Position numbers and translations under genes: made by a program. A stretch of 64,000 nt of DNA. Source: Prorocentrum cordatum. Lineage: Eukaryota > Sar > Dinophyceae > Prorocentrales > Prorocentraceae. The stretch spans positions 1-64,000 of the forward strand of contig CAUYUJ010000364.1 of NCBI GenBank assembly GCA_963575745.1, given 5' to 3'. Shown in pieces: positions 53,629-63,199 of this stretch (positions are counted from its first letter, which is position 1; each line of letters opens with the position of its first letter). A model generated the notes under the pieces. That model did no database searches. It was not told the origin of the DNA and worked only from the letters and a program-made list of their open reading frames with translations.

Positions 53629-53730
53629 GCGTCTCTAGTCATTCAAATACATGTGGCACATATATATATATATATATATATACATACATATACATACATA
53701 TATATACATATATATATATACACATACAGA
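53578..53730. repeat. (CT)n then (TA)n/(TACATA)n microsatellites
   Basis: About 50 bp of CT, a spacer, and about 70 bp of TA-rich repeat. The pair lies at the start of the 53.6-54.2 kb pyrimidine region. Confidence 0.95.
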
Positions 53731-53929
53731 CGCGTGTTATGCATGCCTCCCTCGCCCCGCCGTCATTCTGGATTCTGGCCATTCTCCGCCTCCTCTGCCT
53801 CCGTCCTCTACTCATCCTCATCTTCTTCGACCTACCCTATCCCCTATCCCATACCCATCCCCCCCCCCCCTTTCATCTCGCTCTCCCTGTCTGAGAAAGG
53901 GTGGGTGGGATGTTTCCCACCGCCTTGTC

Positions 53930-54100
53930 CTCGCCCCTCGTCTTCCTCCTCCGCCCTCCTCCCCCTCCTCCCTTCTCCTCCCCCGTCCCCCTCCTCCTCC
54001 TCCTCCTCCTCCTCCTCCTCCTCCTTATCATTTCCCTATCCTCCTCCTCCTCCTCCCCCCCCCCCCCTCCTCCTCCTCCTCGTCTCCTCGTCCTCATCCT
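53930..54100. repeat. (CTC)n pyrimidine tract
   Basis: CTCCTC and C-runs; precedes the exon-like segment at about 54190. Confidence 0.85.
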
Positions 54101-54189
54101 GGCTTCTCCGCCCTCCTCGTCGGGGGCGCGATCGAGGGCGCCCCGTCGGTCGCCCGGCCGATGCGCGAGGGGGGGGGGGGGGGGGCGCG

Positions 54190-54250
54190 ATCCGGCCTGA
54201 TCAAGCGGGGCATTCGCGCCTTGACCAAGAACATTGCGGACGTGGCTGAC
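54190..54250 (+). CDS. Small exon-like segment (SGLIKRGIRALTKNIADVAD)
   Basis: Reads SGLIKRGIRALTKNIADVAD and meets the perfect donor GTAAGTCAG at 54251. Basic and helical. Its gene continues perhaps to the segment ending at 54813. Confidence 0.4.
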
Positions 54251-54724
54251 CGTAAGTCAGCGGTGCAGGACGCCCCCTTCCACCTCCGCCTCATCGCCCC
54301 CCGCGCCATTGTCCTTGTCCTCTTCGTCGCCCTTCTCGCCTTGCCCCCGCCCTGGTCCTCGCCCGCCTCCTTCTCCCCCCCTTTTTCTCTGTGTCCGTTT
54401 CCTCCTTCTCCTCGTGCCGCTCGTTCCTCATCGTGCCCCCCCTCATTCCCCTCCCCCCTGTCTGCCTCTTCCCCCCCCTCCTCGCCTCCTTCTCTGCCCT
54501 CTCCCCCCCCCCCCCCCCCACACCGCCCCACCCCACCCCTGAGGAGGGGGAGGAGGAGGAAGAAGACGACGAGGATCAGGGTGTGGAGGAGGAGGAGGAG
54601 GAGAGGAGGAGGGCCCCCCCCCCCCTCCTCTGCCTCATCATCCCCCCCCCCGCGCCCCTCCTCCCCCGCCGCCCCTCATGTCTTATACAGCCCCCCCCAC
54701 CCTTCCCCCCGCCATTCCCCCCCC

Positions 54725-54813
54725 GGCACTTCCCCGGCGGCGTCTTGAGGTTCCTGGAGAAGCAGGCGGGCGAGTGGTCGGCCAAGGAGGCTGGCCTTGA
54801 TTCTGAATTCTGA
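54725..54813 (+). CDS. Terminal exon-like segment, unknown
   Basis: After C-runs, the frame reads GGVLRFLEKQAGEWSAKEAG, LDSEF and TGA. Short helical C-terminus; it may follow the 54190 exon. The acceptor is not clear. Confidence 0.4.
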
Positions 54814-55017
54814 TGTCCCTCGCTCCATCTCCGCAACGCATCTCTCCCAACTCTCAAGGTGTGCCCGGGGCCCCGCGCGTCTCCAGGAGTTCCAGGGGGG
54901 GGCCCGCGGTGCCCGCCGAACCCTTCGCGAGGCCCGGAGGGCCCCATGGGCGTCAACGTGGCACGAAAAGCCAGGGGCGCCGTGGCCATGATCTCCGATC
55001 TCTCATCTCAGCCCCCT

Positions 55018-55174
55018 AGGCTGGCGGCCCCGCGGCGCCCGGCGCGGCCGCCGCGGCGGAGTCGACGCCGCCGCCGCGGGCGCCGCCCGCGAAGCGGCCG
55101 CGCCCCGAAGGGGCCGAGGAGGCCGGGCCGCCCGCGCCTGAGCCAGAGCAGCCGGGCGCCGCAGCGGCGGCCTA
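55018..55174 (+). CDS. Terminal exon-like Ala/Pro-rich tail
   Basis: After CATCTCAGCCCCCTAG the frame reads GGPAAPGAAAAAESTPPP, RAPPAKRPRPEGAEEAGPPA, PEPEQPGAAAAA and TAG. PPAKRPRPEGAEE resembles a nuclear localisation signal. Disordered tail of an unrecognised, probably nuclear protein. An upstream part may be VNVARKARGAVAMISDLSS at about 54950. Confidence 0.4.
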
Positions 55175-55302
55175 GGAGCGCGCCGACGGCGACGCGGGAG
55201 GCGCGGTGCGGCGCGCGCAGATTTTCCGCCCGCCCTCTGTGACTGCCAGCTGCCCGGCGGACGGCCGGCGGTGTCACGACCCTCTTTCGCCTTCCTTGCC
55301 CC

Positions 55303-55362
55303 CCGCCGCGGCCTCGCCCCCCCTCTCCCCTAGAGGGGGAGATGCGGCGGCGAGGCCGCCGG
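55303..55362. repeat. GC-rich hairpin
   Basis: CCGCCGCGGCCTCGCC is inverted as GGCGAGGCCGCCGG, with an inner TCTCCCC/GGGGGAGA pair. About 60 bp. Confidence 0.6.
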
Positions 55363-55917
55363 TTTGGTTCGGGCTCGGGGGGCCCTTGAAGCGGCGAGGA
55401 AGGCGACGGTTTTTCGCCCTTCCCTCGCGGCTGCCCCGCGGGCGGCCGGCGGCGGCGCGGCCCTCGTTCTCCTCTCTCGCCCTCCACTTGATGATGAGGA
55501 GGGGGGGCAGGATGACGGGGTGAGGATGACGGCGTGGAGAGTGGAGGAGGAGGAAGTGGCTCGGGGGGTCTCCACATCCCACATCCCCATCTCTCCATGA
55601 CGGAATGGCCGCCAGCCGCCCGGGCCGCCCTTCTAGGTTTAGTTTGCGCCCCCGCGGCCATGGGTCCCGAAGTGGTGGCGAAGTGGCGGCAAGGCATCAT
55701 CCTCGGAGTGTTCTGGCGGGCGTTGGACCGACGTGTGGATGGGGGATGCACATGGTGGCACGCGGTCCAACGCCCGTCGGCTAGGGGACTTGGCCGCGGC
55801 GCGGCGTGCCACCGGCTTGCCGCGGCATGCCGCCGACCGACGTCGGCGCCGGGTATCGGGGAATTCGGCGTCGGGGAACAAATCAACGCGGCGTCGGGGG
55901 TCCGGGGTCCCCCTCCT

Positions 55918-56130
55918 CCCCTCTCCGCCTCCTCCTCTTCCCCCTCCTCTTCCTTCTCCTCTTCCTCCTCCTCTTCCTCCTCTTCCTCATGTTCCTCCTC
56001 TTCGTCCTCCTCCTCCTTCCCCTCCTCCTCCTCCTCATCCTCCCTCCTCCTGCGAAGGGGCCCCGCCTCCTTCTCCTTCTCCTCCTCCTCCTCCTCCTCC
56101 TTCTCCCCCTCCTCTTCCTACTCCTTCCTT
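55918..56130. repeat. (CTC)n pyrimidine tract
   Basis: CTCCTCTTCCTC repeat, 210 bp. Confidence 0.9.
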
Positions 56131-56785
56131 TTTCGGACTGTGGGCCCAGTGGCCCAGGAAGGTTCAGACCCTGGATGCGCCCTTGTTTGATGAGGACGGT
56201 TGTTGGATAGTTACTGGTTGTAAGGCCGTTGGTTTTTTTTTCCAATGATTCCTCTAACCTGGCGCCCTTGCCCCAGGCCCCGGTCCTTGCCCCTTGCCGC
56301 GCGTCTCCAAGACCCCCCCCCGACCTCTCTAGCAGAGCTTGAAGTCCAGCGACCTCCTCCTGCTCTTCTTGGCCTCCTGCAGTGGCGTCGCCGTCGACGA
56401 CAGCGACGAGTCACACCGTCGGCGTGTTCTGGCCGCTCGCGCTCTGCAAGACGGCGGGCGAGGAGGGAGAGAAATTGGAGGAGGAGAATCAGTGGAAGGA
56501 TGAGGATTATGCGTAGGGCGCGAGGGCGCGGAGGAGGAGCAGCAGGATGAAGGATGAGAGGACGAGGGGGGCGAGGATGAGTGGGGGTGGAGGGAGGGGG
56601 GGGCGGGAGAACGCAGAAGGCAGGACATGCACTCATGCTTCAGCAGGGAGATGGGAGGAGATAGAACCGAGGATGACAGACGAATGTTAATGGATGGTAT
56701 TGATGGGGGAAGTGGGGGAGGAGGAAGCGGAGGCGGATGAGGATGAGGAGGGTGGGGATGACGAGACTGGTCCAAAGGCGGCAGG

Positions 56786-56890
56786 TCGCGACCCGTCCCC
56801 GTCGGAGCTGATCACCGCCCAGGGCCTTGTGGGGGTCATGGGCACAACCCTGGTCCGCGAGTTGGCGTTCGCCGAGGCCCTGCGGGGCCC
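56786..56890 (+). CDS. Exon-like segment (SPSELITAQGLVGVMG...)
   Basis: After CCAAAGGCGGCAG the frame reads RDPSPSELITAQGLVGVMGT, TLVRELAFAEALRGPK. The donor is ambiguous (GAAGAG then GAGAACG). It could join to QRFVTRSSQVEGHDAGG at about 57140, which ends GGKHA at a TGA (57228). Helical, unrecognised. Flanked on both sides by GGA tracts. Confidence 0.45.
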
Positions 56891-57090
56891 GAAGAGGAGA
56901 ACGAGGAGGAGGAGGAGGAGGAGGAGGAGAAGGAGGGGAGGAGGAGGAGGATGGGGCGGAAGATGACGAGAGGAGGAGGCGAGAGAGTGAGGCGGATGAG
57001 GAGGATGAGCACGAGGGAGGAGGATAAGGATGGGGGAGAAGCGGAGGAGGAGGAGGAGGAGGAGGAACAGGAGGAGGATGAGGAGGAGGG
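56890..57090. repeat. (GGA)n purine tract
   Basis: GGAGGAGGA/GATGAGGA repeat, probably the intron following the 56786 segment. Confidence 0.85.
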
Positions 57091-57137
57091 ATAAGCCACG
57101 AACGGACGCCGGCGGTGCTGGCAGGAGGGGGGTCCCA

Positions 57138-57228
57138 AGCAGCGATTTGTCACGCGATCATCCCAGGTGGAGGGCCACGACGCGGGCGGCGACGAGGTCG
57201 GCGACGATGGCGGCAAGCACGCATGAGC
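57138..57228 (+). CDS. Possible terminal exon (RFVTRSSQVEGHD...)
   Basis: After GGGTCCCAAG the frame reads QRFVTRSSQVEGHDAGGDEV, GDDGGKHA and TGA. A second frame, SDLSRDHPRWRATTRA, is also open and agrees in phase with a GA donor, so the choice is uncertain. Confidence 0.35.
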
Positions 57229-57589
57229 GGTTGCGCGGCGCGGCCTTGCGCCAAAGCGGCCGAGGCGCAGGAAATGGGTGCCCTCCTCCTTCTCCCTTTT
57301 CCTCGTCGTCGTCGTCGTCAGGGCGATTCGCCCTCCTCATGTTCGCCCTCTTCATGTGTTGGGTCCCCCATCTCCTCCTCCTCCTCACGAGGTGGGGCAC
57401 ATGTGCGGGCGGAGGAACGCAGGCGAGGATGCAGGGGGGGATGAGGAGGAGAATGAGGCGGAGGCTGAGGAGGAGGAGGCGGACCTCGTGGAAGTTAGTC
57501 GCCGTCGGCCCAACCCGCCGCCGTGGGGATCGTCTGTCATCTGGGACCTTGGGGGGCATCTGGTTTACTTTTCGGTTGCATTCCTGGTG

Positions 57590-57830
57590 TATTTCTGATT
57601 TCTGATTGATTATTGGGCGAATTGTGATTGTGACCACGCATTTCCGGTGTATTGTTTTAACTGTTTTGTCCGTTGAGTTCGGTATATTTTTCCCCAAATA
57701 TCGAACCAATTCGAGTTCTTTCTGAGACGAAACGGCACCGAAAAAATCACGCGTCAAATCCGCTGATGTCATGAATCGAAAACGTCAGATACACAACTAG
57801 TTCGGTGTTAGTCGAATTTGCCTGCCGGGT
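57590..57830. other. AT-richer intergenic stretch
   Basis: GC falls sharply, with TTTTAACTGTTTTG and AATATCGAACCAATTCGAG. No coding frame; probably untranslated or intergenic DNA between the 57228 stop and the TIR elements. Confidence 0.5.
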
Positions 57831-57927
57831 GCTCGGCGAAGAACGTGTTTTCGCCCAGATCGCACCCCGGGGTGTTGCAGTGGGGGGAGGGGTCAAAAGT
57901 ACGGATCGTGACCCCCCCCAGTCCATT

Positions 57928-58339
57928 TGTCGGGGGTGGACAGACCTCCTACCCTGACACGTCGATTAAGGATTTGGCCGTTTTCGGTTCGCGAGAGGGC
58001 GCCGCAGCCGTCATTTTTGCGGGTCCATGTTCGTCGGTTTCGGGCCGAGGCCGTTTTCACCAAGGGGAGGTCTACGAAAGGGAGGTTTGTCAAGCAGTGG
58101 CGAAGCGTCCTGGCTCGCCTATAGTCTTACCAAACAATGTTATCATAACCTTTTGTGGTTCCCACGAAATGTTCTTAGAACATTTTTGGCCGGGACTGTC
58201 TTGTTTCAACACATCGGTGTATGTTCTAAGAACATTGTTTTTGTTTTTAGAACATTTTCGGGTTCTAAGAGCATTTCGTGGTATGATTATAGGAATGCCA
58301 GGACGGGCGGTCCCTGTTCAAGTTTGTCCACCGCCGAAG
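57928..58339. mobile_element. TIR element M1, copy 2, interrupted by M2
   Basis: Left end TGTCGGGGGTGGACAGACC; right end GTTTGTCCACCGCCGAAGA after removal of the inserted M2 (58092-58321). The interior matches 61876-62048 closely (CCGTTTTCGGTTCGCGAGAG). Small non-autonomous element. Confidence 0.75.
58092..58321. mobile_element. TIR element M2, nested in M1
   Basis: A 230-bp insert in the right TIR of M1, flanked by GTTTGTC on both sides (58085-58091 and 58322-58328), as expected for a target duplication. Long imperfect inverted ends: CGTCCTGGCTCGCCTATAGT / ATTATAGGAATGCCAGGACG and CACGAAATGTTCTTAGAAC / GTTCTAAGAGCATTTCGTG. AT-rich interior with AGAACATTTT motifs, no open frame. Confidence 0.75.
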
Positions 58340-58461
58340 ATGACTCGCCACTTTCCTGCCCGTTGCCGCCCGTAGCCGCCTGTGGGGGGCGCCCCGAGGA
58401 TCCGCAATGTTCCCGTCCGTTGCCGGCCGTTGCCGATTGAGGGTGTCCCGAGGATTCGCAT

Positions 58462-58760
58462 GTGTTCTTCGAAGACAGGCCGCAGGACGCTTGTTCATCA
58501 CATAGTTTACACATCCACAGTGCCAGAGCTTACTGTTTGGGGTCCACGCTGGCAATCATGCCAGTTTGTATTTCTGAAGATAGATGTCCAGGAACATCCT
58601 TGGTGGAGGGCAGGTTGTTCGAAACATTGAGCACTTGCTTGAAGCTCAGGCCTTCACAGACCCTGGCGCCGCAGGTCCTTCAACATGTGTGCAGCTGTTG
58701 GGCGGTGCGCGTGCATTCTCGCAGCCTCGCTCGGGACTTGGTCCCACAATCGATCTATCC
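58462..58760 (+). CDS. Exon-like segment, unknown
   Basis: Frame 3 reads EDRCPGTSLVEGRLFETLST, CLKLRPSQTLAPQVLQHVCS. Overlapping frames are also protein-like (TVWGPRWQSCQFVFLKID and VVRNIEHLLEAQAFTDPGAA), so splicing within the stretch is likely. No family is recognised. Confidence 0.35.
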
Positions 58761-58915
58761 TCCTCCCCCTCCTCCTTCTTTTCCTCCTCCTCCTCCCTCC
58801 TCCTCCCTCCTCCTCCCTCCTCCTCCCTCCCTCCTCCTCCTCCTCCTCCTCTTCCTCCTCCTCGTTTCTCCTCCTCCTCCTCCTCCTCTTCCTCCTCCTT
58901 CTCCCCCTCCCGCAG
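58755..58915. repeat. (CTC)n pyrimidine tract
   Basis: CTCCTCCCTCC and CTCCTC repeat ending CCTCCCGCAG, an acceptor for the next segment. Confidence 0.9.
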
Positions 58916-58916
58916 C

Positions 58917-59117
58917 CTCAGTCTCTCGAACAGCGAGTGCATTTGCAGCACTGGATGGTGAGAGGCTGGTCCGCAAACTCGCGTTTTTTCCCAGTGAGGT
59001 TCTCGCCGAGGGGTCCGAGCTGCAGGGTGGATCGCTGCATCACTGAAGTGTGCTGGGGGTCCGGCAGCCGGTCCGCCACCTCGCGGCCCCCCGGGGAGGG
59101 GTCGCCCTGCTGCCGTC
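58917..59117 (+). CDS. Exon-like segment before GTAAGT
   Basis: Frame 2 reads QSLEQRVHLQHWMVRGWSAN, CRVDRCITEVCWGSGSRSAT and ends CCR before a GTAAGTGG donor. Frame 3 is an alternative (LDGERLVRKLAFFPSEVLAE, ending at 59046). Frame 2 agrees in phase with the next segment if a 37-base interval is removed. Confidence 0.35.
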
Positions 59118-59154
59118 GTAAGTGGGTCCTCCCCATTCCTGGCCTCGTCCTCAG

Positions 59155-59390
59155 CTGCGAAGCGCCACGCCCCGGACGGGGGGGGGAAGGCCAAGGATGT
59201 CCCTGGAGAGTCCAGGGGTAGAAGGAGGAGGGAAGATGACAGAGGAGAGCGAGTCCAGGCCGCCCAGGTGGGGCTGGAACAAGTGGGGTCGGAGGTTGCG
59301 CCGCATCGCCGATGCATCGGCGGCGTCGCAATGGAGAAAATCGGGTTCGAGATCGAGCCGATGGGGGCCCAGAGAGATCATCTCCGCTGA
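59155..59390 (+). CDS. Terminal exon-like segment (…MEKIGFEIEPMGAQRDHLR)
   Basis: Frame 3 after TCGTCCTCAG reads AKRHAPDGGGKAKDVPGES, RGRRRREDDRGERVQAAQV, GLEQVGSEVAPHRRCIGG, VAMEKIGFEIEPMGAQRDHL and stops at TGA 59388-59390. Charged linker followed by a compact C-terminus. A longer frame-1 reading to 59397 is also open but more repeat-like. Confidence 0.45.
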
Positions 59391-59673
59391 CTCCTAGGGT
59401 CCCTCTCACCCTCCCCGACGCGCCGTCTTTAGAACGGAACGCTGGGACAATCGCAAGCCCCCTCACCCTCACACCTCCCTTCCCTTCCTCCCCCTCCCCA
59501 TTCTCTTCTCACCCCTTCCCTCCTTTTGTGCTCCCTCACTTCCTCCCCTGTCCCCCCCTCCCTCCCTCTCTCTCCTCGTCCTCCTTCCAACCCCCCTTGT
59601 TTCCTCTCTCCCTCCCTCAACTCCTCTTCCTGTTCTCCTCTGATCGCCTTCCCCCCCCCCCCTGGGCCGAGCC

Positions 59674-59760
59674 AGGACATGCAGCGCTACCACCTCTTCG
59701 GCGACCTGATGAGCCAGCTGGAGGCTCGGCCAGACCCAGGGACTGCGCGGGGGAAGAGGA
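59674..59760 (+). CDS. Exon-like segment (DMQRYHLFGDLMSQLEARP)
   Basis: After CCCCTGGGCCGAGCCAG the frame reads DMQRYHLFGDLMSQLEARPD, PGTARGKRTE and runs into a GAGGATCGA minisatellite at 59775-59865. Only the first 25 residues look coding. Confidence 0.45.
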
Positions 59761-60269
59761 CAGAGGTTCAAGGACAGAGGATCGGGGATCGAGAATCGAG
59801 TGGAGGATCGAGGATCAAGGATCGAGTGGAGGAGTAGGAGGATCGAGGGTCGAGGATCCAGGGTAGAGGTGCTTGGGTGCTCTGGAACATGTTTTGGCAT
59901 CCAGGGAACTTCTCGTCGACACGGCTGGATCCGCCTCGAAATTCTTTAGTGTGCGGAGAAAGGTATATGATAACATGCTTCGTCGCCGGGGGTGCCTGCC
60001 CCTGAGCGGCTGGAAAGTTTCTACCCCTACGTTGCCACCGTAAGGGTGTAAACTTTCAGGCCGCCCTGGGACAGGCGCCCCCGACCGCGAAACAGTGTAT
60101 GTGATGCCGTTCCTCACCCGTTGAAGTCTTTCCAGGGCGTGCCGCAGGCGCGGCCCAAAGAACAGCAGCAGAGAGAGAGAGAGAGATAGCGCAGCAGCTC
60201 GCACGAGCGTGTCTGCCCCGGCTCCTGGCGGGCTGCAGCGTGAGGAGCCGCGAAACGGACAGGGCTGGG

Positions 60270-60722
60270 CCGAACCTCCTCCTCCTGCTCCTCTTCCTCC
60301 TCCTCCTCCTCCTCCTCCTCCTCCTCCTCGCTTCTCACTCCTCGCTCCTCGCTCCTCGCTCCTCGCTCCTCGCTCCTCGCTCCTCCTCCTCTTCCTCCTC
60401 CTCCTCCTCCTCCTCCTCCTCCTCGCTCCTCGCTCCTCGCTCCTCGCTCCTCCTCGCTCCTTACCTCCCTCCTCCTCCTCCTCCTCCTCCTCCTCCTCCT
60501 CCTCCTCCTCCTCCTCCTCCTCCTCCTCCTCCTCCTCCCTCCTCCTCGTCTCTCCTTATTCCTCGCTCCTCGCTCCTCCTCCTCCCTCCTCCTCCTCCCC
60601 TCCTCCTCCTCCTCCTCCTCCTCCACCTCCTCCTCCTCCTCCTCCTCCTCCTCGCTCCTCGCTCCTCGCTCCTCGCTCCTCCTCTTCCTCCTACTCCCCC
60701 TCCTCCTCCTCCTCCTCCTCGG
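60270..60722. repeat. (CTC)n / CTCGCTCCTCG tract
   Basis: 450 bp of CTCCTC with CGCTCCTCGCTCCT interruptions. The longest pyrimidine tract in the window. Confidence 0.95.
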
Positions 60723-60930
60723 CTCTGTGGCGGTCAGAGGCGTGGCGCGCCCCGCCCTGCAGGCGCCCCCTGCTTCCAGCGGCACGCCTGTTGGGCCTGC
60801 GCGCAGCGGCACTTCGGGGAGCCTTGGCGCCGCCTTCGGGCCCCCCCCGCAGCGGCCCAGGGCGAAGGGCCGCGGCACCGCTGCCTGCTGCTCGCGCAGG
60901 CGCACCCGAGATCTGTTTTGTGTACATGAC
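60723..60930 (+). CDS. Possible exon, unknown
   Basis: Frame 3 reads RLCGGQRRGAPRPAGAPCFQ, RHACWACAQRHFGEPWRRLR and AQGEGPRHRCLLLAQAHPRS. Two other frames are also open across it, so support is weak. Confidence 0.25.
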
Positions 60931-61563
60931 CATTCCCCTGCCATCAAGATCACTCGAAAGCAGAGACATCGGCCGTCAACGAAACCCCTCTGAGCTTCGG
61001 GTGACGGCCTCTCAGGACAAGAGCCCACCTGCTCTTATTACCTGGCTCCCGCCACTCCCAGGCACGGTTCGCCCAGGCTCTTGAGAGGGCCCAACGTAGT
61101 GAGGGCTTTGCACGAGATACAGACGAACAGCGCACCCGAGAGAGAGAGAGAGAGGAGAGGCGGGCACCCGAGCGTGCCAGCGGTGGGAGCTCCGAGCGGA
61201 GCCCCTGGAGTCTTCCCGGGAGAATGGCCCCGCGAGGAGCGGCTGGACGGAGGGCCTGCGGCAGGTCGTTCCTGGCGGGCTGGGCTCGCGGGGATCTGTC
61301 CTCGGGGGCGGAAACGAGGGGGGTGATGACTAGGGGGGGGGGGGATATCATGGCGTGGGCCATGATGAATCTCCCCAGATTTCACGGCGCCCCTTCTCAC
61401 TTCGTTCCGCCCCTGCCCCCCCCGCTGGGCCGCGCACATGCCGCCGGTCATGACTTGCACCCCCCCCTCTTGGACACCCCCCTCTTGGCCGCTCCCGACT
61501 GTCCAGGGGCGGCGCCGGAGGCGCCGCCGGGGGGAGGGGGCCCAGCGCAGATCCAAGAAATCC

Positions 61564-61663
61564 GCGCGGAGCGCCAGAAGTTTGTGCTCATGGGGGTTTG
61601 TCTTCTTCTGCAGGCGCGGAGCGCCAGAATTTTATGCTCATGGGGTTTCGTCTTCTTCTGCAG
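61564..61663 (+). repeat. Exact 50-bp tandem duplication carrying a 3' splice site
   Basis: Two 50-bp units, 61564-61613 and 61614-61663, differing at few positions: GCGCGGAGCGCCAGAA..., TGCTCATGGGG and TCTTCTTCTGCAG. Each ends in a strong acceptor. Confidence 0.85.
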
Positions 61664-61790
61664 GAGGGGCTGCGCAGGGTTCGTGGAATGCGATGTGATG
61701 CTGACGAGGAGGACCCCTTTCGTCTTTCCGATGTGGCTGTTGCCCGGCAGCCCCGATGTGCTGCGTCAGGCGATCCGTTCGCTGCAGTGA
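61664..61790 (+). CDS. Terminal exon (FVECDVMLTRRTPFVF...)
   Basis: After TCTTCTTCTGCAG, frame 3 reads GCAGFVECDVMLTRRTPFVF, PMWLLPGSPDVLRQAIRSLQ and TGA. Aromatic and aliphatic residues give it a real-protein character. The frame is also open back through the 50-bp duplication to 61224 (for example QIQEIRAERQKFVLMG), so it could be one long exon. No family is recognised. Confidence 0.45.
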
Positions 61791-61875
61791 TGGTCCACCA
61801 GTGCCCGCACCCGCGCGGGTGGCAGGGCGGTCGCCAGCCTTCGCGCCCTGGTGGGAGGGGGGGCCGACCTGATGG

Positions 61876-62048
61876 CTCGGGGGTGGACAGACCTCCCACC
61901 CTGACACGCCGATGAAGGAATTGGCCGTTTTCGGTTCGCGAGAGGGCGTCGCGGCCGCCGTTTTTGCGGGTCCAGGTCCGTCGGTTTCGGTCCCAGGCCG
62001 TGTTCACTGAGGGGAGGCCTACGAAAGGGAGGTCTGTCCACCGCCGAG
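61876..62048. mobile_element. TIR element M1, copy 3 (intact)
   Basis: A 173-bp element with near-perfect inverted ends: CTCGGGGGTGGACAGACC and CTGTCCACCGCCGAG; GGTGGACAGACCTCCC is exact at both ends. The interior matches the copies at 57928 and 16368. No open frame. Confidence 0.8.
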
Positions 62049-62291
62049 TGGCCGTGGACGGTCGTGGCCGTCGCCATCGTGACTTCCTGCTGGAGCACTC
62101 GGTGGTTTCCGCACCGCGGCCCAGAGCCGCAGGGAGCTCCCCGCCGGAGGCCCCCGGGCGCCGCGGACGGTGGGCGCCGCGAGCACTGCGCGCCCGACGC
62201 TGGCGCCGCGCAGAGGAGGAGGGCGGCGCCGAGAGGCGCCGCGCGCGGGCGCGCGCGCCGAAGGCACTCTGGACTGAGTAGGGGTCAGAGA

Positions 62292-62440
62292 CCCTGACCT
62301 TCCAGGAGGGCTAAAAAATAGCACCCGACGTAAAAACCTATCCCAAAGCTATTTTACGTCTTGGTTTTAGGCTGTTTCGTCTCGTTTTTTAGGTTTTTAG
62401 GTTTCCAGTGCTAAAAAATAGCTCTCTGGAAGGTCAGGGG
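62292..62440. mobile_element. TIR element M3
   Basis: A 149-bp element. Inverted ends CCCTGACCTTCCAG (62292-62305) and CTGGAAGGTCAGGG (62427-62440). The next bases are also related: GGCTAAAAAATAGCAC and GTGCTAAAAAATAGC. The interior is AT-rich. Sequence is unrelated to M1 and M2. Confidence 0.75.
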
Positions 62441-62779
62441 AGCGCCTCCCTCTGCAGGACCACCAGAAAGGGGGCGTCAAGGTGATCCAACGCCTCGCCG
62501 GTCAAGCTCACGAAGATGTGCAGCATCTATCCGTTCGTTTGTGTCCAAGGTTTTGGCTTGACGCCGGGTGTGATGCATCCATTCCAGCTTGACCGAACAG
62601 GTTGGTTGCGCCCCTTGACGTCCGTTTGGGCTGTTCTGCAGAGCTGACCTCCCAGCCCTACCCAAACTCTGGAAGTGCCCTCGGGGCGGCTCAGGGGTGA
62701 CCAAAAAATGGAGGCGTTTGTGTGGCAGCGCATTTTCTTTTGCGTTGCTGGGCGCCCTGGCGCGGACGGCCGAGCGACC

Positions 62780-63165
62780 CCAAGACGGCGCATCGGGACC
62801 CCGGGAGCTCCACCGGTGGCCCCAACTGACCGTGGCCGCATGCGTCTCCCCCACCCAGTGTAGCACTTTGGTGCCCATACCCTGAGACCCGACGCTGCAA
62901 AAAATCGGAGCGGGCGGTTTTTGCCAGTTTTCGGCCTCAGGGGGCCCTCGCCGGGCCTCGGGAGCGTCAAAAAACGACTCAGGACGAAAAACCGGCCCCA
63001 GGGAAGTGGTCCAGACCTCCTGGGTCCGCGCACCAAAGAAATTGGAGCAGCCGGATGTCTGGGTGGGGGGCTCCACCGAAGTCCCTAGGCGCCGCGGCCG
63101 CGCCCCCCCCCGCCCAGTACAGCGCTTCGTGGCCCCACAGGGGGCTCCACCGAAAGTGGTACCCA
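62780..63165 (+). repeat. 87-bp satellite (family E), diverged units
   Basis: GGGAGCTCCACCGGTGGCCC, GCATGCGTCTCCCCCACCC and TTCGTGGCCCCACAGGGGGC. Distant but clear relatives of the 28.2 kb array. Confidence 0.6.
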
Positions 63166-63199
63166 CAACGTGGTACCCCCAACTGCATATGGTACACAG

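Noticed and set aside
53658-53730. TA-rich tract as a promoter or origin
   Set aside because: Simple TA/TACATA microsatellite; dinoflagellate promoters lack a known TATA box and nothing else supports it.
58500-58610. Thioredoxin-like string FVFLKIDVQEH
   Set aside because: No CxxC active site and no further fold elements; overlapping frames are equally open.
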